Positions 16,767-24,005 of a stretch of 64,000 nt of DNA are shown in pieces (the first letter of the stretch is position 1; each line of letters opens with the position of its first letter). The position numbers and the translations under genes were made by a program. The notes under the pieces were generated by a model. The model saw only the letters and a list, made by a program, of their open reading frames with translations, was not told where the DNA came from and ran no database searches. This DNA comes from CAYULW01 sp964445815 (GTDB lineage Bacteria > Bacteroidota > Bacteroidia > Flavobacteriales_E > Vicingaceae), in NCBI GenBank assembly GCA_964445815.1, contig CAYULW010000001.1:62001-126000 (forward strand), written 5' to 3'.

Positions 16767-17839
16767 ACAAATTCTTCGCCTTTACTGACTTTAATATCTG
16801 TGACGAATTGTTTTATTTTTTGTTCGTCTTCTTTTTTACAAACGAGAAGTGTATCATTTGATTCTACTACGATATAGTCGTTAAGCCCTTGTAATACTAC
16901 AAGCTTTTCCTTTGGCATGCTTACAATACAGTCGTTGGAATCATACATCATGATGTTTTTTCCGATCAATGCATTTTTGTTTTTATCATGTGGAATATGG
17001 TTGTAAATAGATCCCCAGGTTCCTAGGTCAGACCACCCAATGTCAGCACTAAGTACATAAACATTATCCGCTTTTTCCATTATTCCATAGTCGATACTTA
17101 CACTTCTGCATTCGGAGTAAATTTCTTCAATTGCATGCACTTCATTTTTAGTATTGAAGTGAGTCAAATTGTCTTTAAAAAGACTGTCCAGTTCAGGCAT
17201 TAATTTTTCAAAGGCTGTTTGAATGCTTTTCAAACTCCATATGAACATTCCTGAATTCCAACTGAATTCACCACTTTTTAAAAACTCTTTTGCTAGTTCT
17301 AGATTAGGCTTTTCAGTAAAAGTTTTTACTTTCTTAATTTCTCCTTTACTGCTGTCATCAAACTGTATATAACCATAACCGGTATCGGGTCGACTTGGTT
17401 TGATGCCCAGCGTAACCAATGCATTATTTTTAGCGGTAAAGTCAAGAGCTTCATTGATCACAGAAATAAATTCATTTTCTTTTAAAATCAGATGATCAGC
17501 CGGGGCAACGATAATGTTTGCTTTAGGATTTAGCTGGGAAATTTTATAATTTGCATATGCAATACATGGTGCAGTGTTTCGTCTGCTTGGTTCACAAAGC
17601 ACCTGTGTTTCAGAAATACCTAACTGATCAATTACTAATCCTTTATAGTCTTCATTGGTTACAATGAGGATGTTTTCTTTAGGAGCAATCTTGGAAAGCC
17701 GCTCAAAGGTTTGCTGAATGAGACTCTGACCTGTTCCCAAAATATCAATAAACTGTTTTGGAAATTCAGTTCTACTCATGGGCCAAAATCTGCTTCCGAT
17801 TCCGCCCGCCATAATCACACAGTAGTTGTTCGTATTCAT
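16763..17839 (-). CDS. manC: Mannose-1-phosphate guanylyltransferase, 358 aa
   Basis: Makes GDP-mannose from mannose-1-phosphate and GTP, for glycans. The nucleotidyltransferase start is typical: NYCVIMAGGIGSRFWPMSRTEFPKQF (pyrophosphorylase motif G-G-x-G-x-R-x-x-P-x-x-x-x-x-x-P-K). Also present are VAPADHLIL, FTEKP and the WNSGMFIW and DIGWSDLGTWGSIY blocks. It lacks the C-terminal phosphomannose isomerase domain of bifunctional ManC/AlgA, so it is the short type. I start at the ATG at 17839 (MNTNNYCVIMAGG); the 11-residue extension to 17872 is not family-like. It may supply the glycosyltransferases found elsewhere in the window. Confidence 0.93.
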   Translation of the reverse strand: MNTNNYCVIMAGGIGSRFWPMSRTEFPKQFIDILGTGQSLIQQTFERLSKIAPKENILIVTNEDYKGLVIDQLGISETQVLCEPSRRNTAPCIAYANYKISQLNPKANIIVAPADHLILKENEFISVINEALDFTAKNNALVTLGIKPSRPDTGYGYIQFDDSSKGEIKKVKTFTEKPNLELAKEFLKSGEFSWNSGMFIWSLKSIQTAFEKLMPELDSLFKDNLTHFNTKNEVHAIEEIYSECRSVSIDYGIMEKADNVYVLSADIGWSDLGTWGSIYNHIPHDKNKNALIGKNIMMYDSNDCIVSMPKEKLVVLQGLNDYIVVESNDTLLVCKKEDEQKIKQFVTDIKVSKGEEFV

Positions 17840-17899
17840 GTGCTTTTGATTTGAAGTCGCGAATTTAGTCATTCTTGAGGCGGAATGATTAACCGCTGA

Positions 17900-18526
17900 T
17901 CAATTAGAATTGATCAAATTGTTATCTTTTTCATTTGCTCTTTTTACAGGTGCTTGTCCATTTATGAGGTAAATTTTAGATGTCTTTATTTCTAGGCATT
18001 CATAGCGCGTTCTCCTTTTCGTGCCCTTTTTAAATGCCCTTTTGTTTTGAAAGATGAATAACTCTCCTTCTTCTAAATCAGATAGGCAAAGGCTATGTTC
18101 TGAGTCATATTGCCTTAAAAGCGCATATAAAACAGGGTCGGAGCAGCTTGAGGCTTTAGGAATATGAACGTGTTTTCTGAGAGCCTTTTGTAAGGTATCC
18201 GGATAAGGAACATATTCCATACTCTCTAAAAGCATATCTGTATATATTTTCTTCCACTCTTTCCCATGTGGTTTAACTTTGTTTTTATATCGTATCCATG
18301 TATAAACATGGGCGAATTCATGAATCAAAGTAATTAAGAAGTGATAGAGGTTAAGGTCTCCGTTAACACTTATTCTATGCGGCTTTTTACCAATAGCAGG
18401 TCTAAAGTCTCCAAACTTGGTTGTTCTGGGTTTTTTTATCTTAAGATGTGCACCTGACTCTTTAAACCATTTGGCCACTAAAGGAATTGCTTCATGGGGG
18501 ATGTATTTTGTCAATACCGATCCCAT
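17900..18526 (-). CDS. SprT-like zinc metalloprotease domain protein, 208 aa
   Basis: SprT-like fold with zinc-binding HEFAH (residues 69-73) following the strand HRISVNGDLNLYHFLITLI. A basic middle region (KPHGKEWKKIYTDML) follows, which is conserved in bacterial SprT-like proteins. A Cys-poor beta-rich tail replaces the zinc ribbon of SprT/Spartan. Eukaryotic Spartan cleaves DNA-protein crosslinks; function of bacterial members is mostly unproven. The gene begins only 3 nt after the feoB stop on the same strand, so it is probably the third gene of the feoA-feoB transcript, but a link to iron is not implied by the sequence. Confidence 0.85.
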   Translation of the reverse strand: MGSVLTKYIPHEAIPLVAKWFKESGAHLKIKKPRTTKFGDFRPAIGKKPHRISVNGDLNLYHFLITLIHEFAHVYTWIRYKNKVKPHGKEWKKIYTDMLLESMEYVPYPDTLQKALRKHVHIPKASSCSDPVLYALLRQYDSEHSLCLSDLEEGELFIFQNKRAFKKGTKRRTRYECLEIKTSKIYLINGQAPVKRANEKDNNLINSN

Positions 18527-18529
18527 GTA

Positions 18530-20500
18530 TTATGTAAAAATTTGATAGACCAATAAACTTGAAAGATAGGCTAGTGCTCCCATGTAGATCAACTGAATTA
18601 TCGGCCATTTCCATCCGCCTGTTTCTCTGAATACAATCGCTACGGTTGCCATGCACTGAAGAGCGAAGGCGTAAAAGATGAGTAATGAATATCCGGTAGC
18701 CTTTGTATATATTTTTTCTCCGGTTTCAGGGTTAGTAGCTCTAGCCATTTTTTCTTTAATGGATGCTGTGTTTTCTTCATCACCTACACTATATAGCGTT
18801 GCCATTGTACCCACAAAGACTTCCCTGGCAGCAAATGAGGTAATGATTGAAATTCCAATTTTCCAATCAAACCCCAGAGGTTTAATTGCCGGTTCGATGA
18901 ATTTTCCAATATGGCCCGCATAAGAAACCTCTAATTTCTCACTGGCCATTTGCTCATTCACTAAACTTGGATCAACTCCCGGTGTTGCAGAAATAACGTC
19001 ATATTTTTTATCAATAGCCGTCATTTTATCTCCGGGACCATATGATGAGAGTACCCACAAGACAACAGATACCGCAATGATGATTTTCCCGGCCTCAAAT
19101 AAAAAAACTTTTACTTTATTGACAATGGTGATGCCTACATTACTCCATCTCGGTGATCTGTATATAGGAAGTTCCATAATAAAGTGGCTTCTTTCACTGC
19201 TTTTAACACCTATTTTCATAAATGAGGCCGTAACAATTGCCGCAATAAACCCTAGAAGATAAAGCACCATCATCACAATTCCCTGTAGGTTAAATGACCA
19301 GAGTTGTTGTTCTGCAGGAATAACCAGGGCAATTAATAATGTATAAACAGGAATACGAGCTGAACACGAAATAAGTGGAGTGATAAATATGGTTAACAAT
19401 CGCTCCTTTTTATTATTAATTGTTCTTGCACTCATTATAGCAGGCACTGCGCAAGCCGCTCCTCCGAGTAGCGGAATAATTGATTTTCCGCTGAGCCCAA
19501 AACGTTTTAGTAAGGCATCCATCAAAAAACTGACACGAGACAAATAACCGGTATCTTCTAAAATGGCAATAAAAGTAAAGAGTAGGGCAATCTGAGGGAT
19601 AAAAATGACGATGCCTCCAAGACCGGCAATTATACCATCAACAATAAGGTCATTTAAAACTCCTTTTGGTAAGATATCACTTACCCAGCTTCCAAAAATG
19701 AGAAAGCCATTTTCTATCCAATCCATTGGCACGCTAGACCAAGAAAAAATGGCTTGGAACATGATGAATAACAAAAATAAAAAGATCACATAACCGAATA
19801 CTTTATGAGTCAGTATACGATCTAATTTTTGAGTCAGTCTGGCCGTTTTAGATTCTCCTTTATTTTTAAGACATCGTTCGACAATTCCTTTGATCTTATC
19901 GTATCTAACAAGTGTATTATCTAAAGCATCTTTGGTTTCATGATTGTCTACAAATTTTTTAAAGGGTGGAAGTTCATAGTCTTCTATTTCTTCTTTCAGG
20001 TGCTTTATCCCTTTGCCAATTCTTGCATTAATGGGAACAACAGGAATGCCCAATTCAGACTGTAAGCGTTTAACATCAATTTCTTGATCATTGCGTTCCA
20101 CAATGTCAATCATGTTAAGGGCAAGAATTGTTGGTCTTTCCAGATCAATTAGTTGAGAGGCGAGAAGCAAGTTTCTTTTTAGGTTGGATGCATCTGCTAT
20201 AACAAGAATAATCTCAGGAATATCAGTTCTACTAGAATCGTTTAAATAGTCGAATGTGACCTGCTCATCTTCAGATCTTGGGCTCAAACTATAAGTACCG
20301 GGAAGATCAACAACTTCTGCTTTAATTGTTCCGGTATTAAAATGTCCTACTTTTTTTTCTACGGTGACACCCGGGAAATTACCTACACGTTGATTGAGAC
20401 CTGTTAATGCATTAAAAAGGGAAGACTTTCCGGAGTTGGGGTTGCCGACAAGAACAAGTCTTACTTTATCTACAATATTGAAGGAGTCAGATGGGCTCAA
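18530..20500 (-). CDS. feoB: Ferrous iron transport protein B, 656 aa
   Basis: Inner-membrane ferrous iron importer with an N-terminal G domain. G1 is GNPNSGKSS (about residues 19-27), G3 is DLPGTYSLSP, and G4 is LNMID. The membrane domain has the two gate repeats typical of FeoB: a first with GGAACAVPAIMSARTI and CSARIPVYTLL, and a second near the C-terminus with FAAREVFVGTMATLYSVG. The length is slightly short for the family (about 700-770) but all domains are present. It begins 3 nt after the feoA stop, forming the standard feoAB operon. Confidence 0.96.
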   Translation of the reverse strand: MSPSDSFNIVDKVRLVLVGNPNSGKSSLFNALTGLNQRVGNFPGVTVEKKVGHFNTGTIKAEVVDLPGTYSLSPRSEDEQVTFDYLNDSSRTDIPEIILVIADASNLKRNLLLASQLIDLERPTILALNMIDIVERNDQEIDVKRLQSELGIPVVPINARIGKGIKHLKEEIEDYELPPFKKFVDNHETKDALDNTLVRYDKIKGIVERCLKNKGESKTARLTQKLDRILTHKVFGYVIFLFLLFIMFQAIFSWSSVPMDWIENGFLIFGSWVSDILPKGVLNDLIVDGIIAGLGGIVIFIPQIALLFTFIAILEDTGYLSRVSFLMDALLKRFGLSGKSIIPLLGGAACAVPAIMSARTINNKKERLLTIFITPLISCSARIPVYTLLIALVIPAEQQLWSFNLQGIVMMVLYLLGFIAAIVTASFMKIGVKSSERSHFIMELPIYRSPRWSNVGITIVNKVKVFLFEAGKIIIAVSVVLWVLSSYGPGDKMTAIDKKYDVISATPGVDPSLVNEQMASEKLEVSYAGHIGKFIEPAIKPLGFDWKIGISIITSFAAREVFVGTMATLYSVGDEENTASIKEKMARATNPETGEKIYTKATGYSLLIFYAFALQCMATVAIVFRETGGWKWPIIQLIYMGALAYLSSLLVYQIFT

Positions 20501-20503
20501 GCG

Positions 20504-20734
20504 CTATTGTTTTTCTATCGTTACAAGTTTTGCATCCGACTTTCGAATACTAATAAAACTGTCATCAACCTTTAAGAGTATGGGGTCTCCAAAAGGTGCA
20601 ATGCGTTCTATTTGAATTCTTTCACCGGGAATGCAGCCCATGGTGAACAGTTGTATCGACAATTGTCTATCTTTTATCTCTTTCAGTATAACTGAATCCC
20701 CAACTTGACATTTAGATAGAATGCTACTTTCCAT
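20504..20734 (-). CDS. feoA: FeoA family protein, 76 aa
   Basis: Small SH3-like cytoplasmic protein that works with FeoB in ferrous iron uptake. The sequence has the expected order: short N-terminal strand (CQVGDSVIL), LFTMGCIPGERIQIERIAPFGDPILLKVDDSFISIRKSDAKLV. The MGCIPGE...I...APFGDP pattern is the FeoA core. It is the first gene of feoA-feoB-sprT-like and is preceded by 14 nt and the small lipoprotein gene. I saw no obvious Fur-type palindrome in the available upstream sequence, though the upstream gene leaves little space for one. Confidence 0.93.
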   Translation of the reverse strand: MESSILSKCQVGDSVILKEIKDRQLSIQLFTMGCIPGERIQIERIAPFGDPILLKVDDSFISIRKSDAKLVTIEKQ

Positions 20735-20748
20735 TATTTAGAATTAGT

Positions 20749-20949
20749 CTAAATAGCAAATGTAATTGAATAATTTGGCTTGGACTTGATTTTGGCAAGA
20801 TGATTATTTTTCTCCCCTTTTTTGATATTATGAGTCCAAGAGGGACAGTCGCATTTTTTCTTCTTTTTCTTTTTGCGATATCCTGAAGAACCGGACGCAC
20901 ATGCCGTTAAAAAACCAACAACAATTACAGTGGAAATTAACTGTTTCAT
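20749..20949 (-). CDS. Small Lys-rich lipoprotein, 66 aa
   Basis: Lipoprotein signal MKQLISTVIVVGFLTACASG with lipobox LTAC (Cys17). The mature peptide is about 50 residues: a short linker, a run of seven lysines encoded by mixed AAA/AAG codons, then CDCPSW and a basic tail. I know no function. The two closely spaced Cys after the basic run could bind metal or form a disulfide, which is only a guess. It lies 14 nt upstream of feoA on the same strand and may be part of that transcript. A different-frame ORF covers the same bases but has no signal or composition that looks real. Confidence 0.65.
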   Translation of the reverse strand: MKQLISTVIVVGFLTACASGSSGYRKKKKKKKCDCPSWTHNIKKGEKNNHLAKIKSKPNYSITFAI

Positions 20950-20999
20950 GTCTACAAAGATAGCAACAGATACGATCTCGGATTAGATAATTAGAAAGT

Positions 21000-21046
21000 A
21001 AAAAATTTAAAAAACGAAAGGCGGTTTTTGAAAACCGCCTTTCGTT
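21000..21046 (-). terminator. Intrinsic terminator of nrdJ
   Basis: AACGAAAGGCGGTTTT (21013-21028) and AAAACCGCCTTTCGTT (21031-21046) form a perfect 16-bp inverted repeat with a 2-nt centre, so several inner A-T pairs must open to form a loop. On the minus strand the stem is followed by a T-rich run from 21012 down to about 21000. It lies about 23 nt after the nrdJ stop. Confidence 0.88.
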
Positions 21047-21068
21047 CAAATTAATTAAAAACTAAGCA

Positions 21069-23678
21069 CTATCCACATTTACTGTAACCACAATCGGAAC
21101 AAGTTAAACAGCCTTCTTTAAACATTAGTCCCTCTTCTGAGCTGCATTCGGGACAAGTTTGTCCTTCTGCTTTTGTTCCGTCAGGGATATATCTTTTTAG
21201 TGCTCTTACAACACCATTTTTCCATGTATTTAAACTTTCCTCGTTTAAGTGAAGGTTCGAAACCATATCTACTACAAAAGCAATGGGCATTCCATGTCTT
21301 AAAACGCCGGAAATCAACTTTGCATAGTTCCAGTACTCTTGGGTAAAGGTTCTTGACAAACCTTCGATTGTCGTTTTGTAGCCATCTTTATCTTCATATT
21401 GAAAATCATATCTGGCACGTCCATCTTCAGTTTTATTTCTAATCACCCAGCCCTTGTCTACATGACTTAGAATAGAGAAAGAATCTTCAGCTCGACCAGT
21501 AAAAATCTCATAGGGACGATCATTAATTGTACCTACTACGGCAATCCACTTTTCATGATTGTTGTTGAACTTAACAATGTCTGCCTCTATTACTTTTGGA
21601 CGTTTTGGCGCATTTGTTTCTAAAAATGCTGATGCTTCTTCTTCCTTCTTTCCTTTATCATCACTACTCACCAATACTCCCGAACGTGAACCATCTCTAT
21701 ATACGGTAATCCCTTTACAACCGCTTTCCCATCCTGTAACATAGATTTGTCCAACCAAGTCTTCAGTCGTTTCTTCAGGGATGTTAACCGTAACACTAAT
21801 GGAGTGGTCTACCCACTTTTGGATAGCGCCTTGCATTTTCACTTTATTCACCCAATTGACATCATTAGCCGTTGCTTTGTAATAAGGTGTCTTTTTAATA
21901 ATGGCATCCAATTCTTCTTGGCTGTATGTTGCAACCTGTTCAACATCATAGCCGTTAATTTTTAGCCAAGTTTTGAAGTTATGGTGAAAAACATTGTACT
22001 CTTCCCAAGAATCACCCACTTCATCAACAAAATCAACACGTGCACTTTTGTCGTTTGGATTGACCTTTCTTCTTCTTTTGTAGGAGACCATAAATACCGG
22101 CTCAATACCTGATGTGGTTTGGGTCATAATGCTGGTGGTTCCCGTAGGAGCAATAGTAAGTAAAGCAATGTTTCTTCTGCCGTATTTAACCATGTCTTCA
22201 TACAAAGCAGGATCGGCTTCTTTTATTCGATTGATCATTGGATTTTTCTCCTCTCTCATCGAATCATAGATAGGGAAAGAGCCTCTGTCTTTCGCCATGG
22301 CTACAGAAGAGCGGTAAGCTTCTATGGCTAAAGTCTTATGTACTTTTACCGAGAAATCTAAAGCTTCATCTGTTCCATATACTTTTCCTAAACCAGCTAA
22401 CATATCTCCTTCAGCGGTAATTCCAACACCTGTTCTTCTCCCTTCAATACATTTTTGCTTAATCTTTTTCCAAAGTGTCAACTCCGTTCTTTTTACCTCT
22501 AGGTTTTCAGGATCATTTTCTATTTTGTCAATAATAGCATTGATCTTCTCCATTTCCAGATCAACAATATCATCCATAATTCTCTGAGCATAGCCCGCAT
22601 GCTTTTTGAATTTTTGCATGTTGAATGTAGCTTCCTCTGTAAAAGGATTTTCTACATAGCTGTATAAATTAATCGCTAATAGTCTGCAGCTATCATAAGG
22701 GCAAAGAGGAATTTCACCACAAGGGTTGGTAGAAACGGTTTTAAATCCTAAGTCGGCATAACAATCCGGAATAGACTCATTGGTCACCGTATCCCAAAAT
22801 AGTACACCCGGCTCTGCAGATTTCCATGCATTATGCACAATCTTATCCCATAGCTTTTTCGCATTAATTTTCTGCTCAAAAGAAGGGTCTTTACTATCGA
22901 TGGGGTACTGTTGTGTGAATTCTCCATCATTCACCACGGCTTTCATAAAGTCGTCGGTCACTTTCACAGATACGTTTGCTCCGGTCACTTTAGTGCCATC
23001 CATTTTTGCATCAATAAATCCTTCTGCATCGGGATGCTTGATTGACACGCTTAACATCAAAGCTCCTCGTCGTCCATCTTGTGCAACTTCTCTGGTTGAA
23101 TTGGAATACCTTTCCATAAAAGGAACAATACCGGTCGAGGTTAATGCACTATTCATAACTGCACTTCCCTTAGGACGAATGTGTGATAAATCATGTCCTA
23201 CACCACCTCTTCTTTTCATCAGTTGAACCTGCTCTTCATCGATTTTCATAACACCACCATAAGAGTCAGCCACGCCCTTATTCCCAATTACAAAACAGTT
23301 TGATAAAGACGCAATTTGAAACGGATTTCCAATTCCTGTCATTGGTCCGCCTTGAGGAACAATGTATTTAAAATCTTTTAAAAGATCGAACACCTCATCT
23401 TCTGAAAGTGGGTTGGGATATTTCTTTTCTACCCTTGCAATTTCACTTGCCAAACGTCGATGCATATCATTAGGTGTGCGCTCATAGATATTTCCTGCAG
23501 AATCTTTCAATGCATACTTATTTACCCAAACATTAGCTGCTAATTCATCGCCTTTAAAATATTCAGTAGCGTGTGCTACAACATCATCGTAGGCATATGC
23601 AGTTCTTTCATTTGAGTTCATTTCTGAAGTCAAGTTTACTTCGATGTCTTTTTCGACATTTAGGGCTGTTTCTTTCAT
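21069..23678 (-). CDS. nrdJ: Adenosylcobalamin-dependent (class II) ribonucleotide reductase, 869 aa
   Basis: Reduces ribonucleotides to deoxyribonucleotides using adenosylcobalamin, independent of oxygen. Recognised by SLSNCFVIGNKG (N-terminal redox Cys), VSTNPCGEIPLCPYDSCRL (finger-loop active-site region), APTGTTSIM and the zinc-ribbon tail CPECSSEEGLMFKEGCLTCSDCGYSKCG split over about 28 residues. That tail and the RDGSRSGVL region are typical of the long NrdJ form found across Bacteroidota and Proteobacteria. It makes this organism's DNA synthesis depend on B12 unless another class is encoded outside the window. The gene has its own promoter and a strong terminator, so it is monocistronic. 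Confidence 0.96.
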   Translation of the reverse strand: MKETALNVEKDIEVNLTSEMNSNERTAYAYDDVVAHATEYFKGDELAANVWVNKYALKDSAGNIYERTPNDMHRRLASEIARVEKKYPNPLSEDEVFDLLKDFKYIVPQGGPMTGIGNPFQIASLSNCFVIGNKGVADSYGGVMKIDEEQVQLMKRRGGVGHDLSHIRPKGSAVMNSALTSTGIVPFMERYSNSTREVAQDGRRGALMLSVSIKHPDAEGFIDAKMDGTKVTGANVSVKVTDDFMKAVVNDGEFTQQYPIDSKDPSFEQKINAKKLWDKIVHNAWKSAEPGVLFWDTVTNESIPDCYADLGFKTVSTNPCGEIPLCPYDSCRLLAINLYSYVENPFTEEATFNMQKFKKHAGYAQRIMDDIVDLEMEKINAIIDKIENDPENLEVKRTELTLWKKIKQKCIEGRRTGVGITAEGDMLAGLGKVYGTDEALDFSVKVHKTLAIEAYRSSVAMAKDRGSFPIYDSMREEKNPMINRIKEADPALYEDMVKYGRRNIALLTIAPTGTTSIMTQTTSGIEPVFMVSYKRRRKVNPNDKSARVDFVDEVGDSWEEYNVFHHNFKTWLKINGYDVEQVATYSQEELDAIIKKTPYYKATANDVNWVNKVKMQGAIQKWVDHSISVTVNIPEETTEDLVGQIYVTGWESGCKGITVYRDGSRSGVLVSSDDKGKKEEEASAFLETNAPKRPKVIEADIVKFNNNHEKWIAVVGTINDRPYEIFTGRAEDSFSILSHVDKGWVIRNKTEDGRARYDFQYEDKDGYKTTIEGLSRTFTQEYWNYAKLISGVLRHGMPIAFVVDMVSNLHLNEESLNTWKNGVVRALKRYIPDGTKAEGQTCPECSSEEGLMFKEGCLTCSDCGYSKCG

Positions 23679-23727
23679 TTTCAGACAATTGGTGTTATGT
23701 AATTAAGAGAATGTTAACGATGTATTA

Positions 23728-23766
23728 ACCTTGACCAAGGTAGTTATGGACTTATAATTAGTCAAA
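23728..23766 (-). promoter_or_regulatory. Candidate nrdJ promoter with overlapping inverted repeat
   Basis: Read on the minus strand: TTTG (23766-23763), 20-nt spacer, TACCTTGG (23742-23735), one mismatch to TAnnTTTG. The inverted repeat ACCTTG-AC-CAAGGT (plus strand 23728-23741) overlaps the -7 element and could be a repressor site. The leader to the ATG would be about 50 nt. This is a pattern match only. Confidence 0.35.
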
Positions 23767-23981
23767 CACCCCCCTTCCGTTTTTATCAACAAATCATATT
23801 TAATTTTGTGCTTCTTGCTATATGTATCCTAGGGAAAATTTGCATTTTTTTTTTAACAATTTTTCCAAAATCCATTGTGGTTAAAAAAATATGTTTAAGG
23901 CATTAAATTTTTGTTAAGTTGCTTAATCAACCCAAGTGATATTTATATCCTATTCACACTGTCGAATCCTAGCTGATTAGT

Positions 23982-23989
23982 TAACTTTG
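23982..23989 (+). promoter_or_regulatory. Candidate -7 box of the haem operon
   Basis: TAACTTTG is an exact TAnnTTTG match, ending 16 nt before the ATG at 24006. The -33 region is weak (no TTG at the right spacing). Confidence 0.4.
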
Positions 23990-24005
23990 CAAGCCAATAA
24001 AGAGG

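Larger units (their letters stand above)
23679..24005. other. 327-nt intergenic region between divergent nrdJ and hemA-hemC
   Basis: No ORF with coding character seen. It holds the candidate promoters described for nrdJ (minus, 23728-23766) and for hemA-hemC (-7 box 23982-23989), a C-run CACCCCCC around 23768, and a T-rich stretch around 23846. I looked for a cobalamin riboswitch because nrdJ is B12-dependent and saw no B12-box-like core. Confidence 0.5.

Noticed and set aside
20828..21049. 73-aa alternative-frame ORF overlapping the small lipoprotein and the nrdJ terminator
   Set aside because: It runs through the terminator stem and lacks a plausible composition; the 66-aa lipoprotein frame has a clear signal and lipobox.
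23679..24005. Cobalamin riboswitch ahead of nrdJ
   Set aside because: Looked for a B12-box-like core and multi-stem layout on the minus strand and saw none; only a short inverted repeat and a promoter-like pair.
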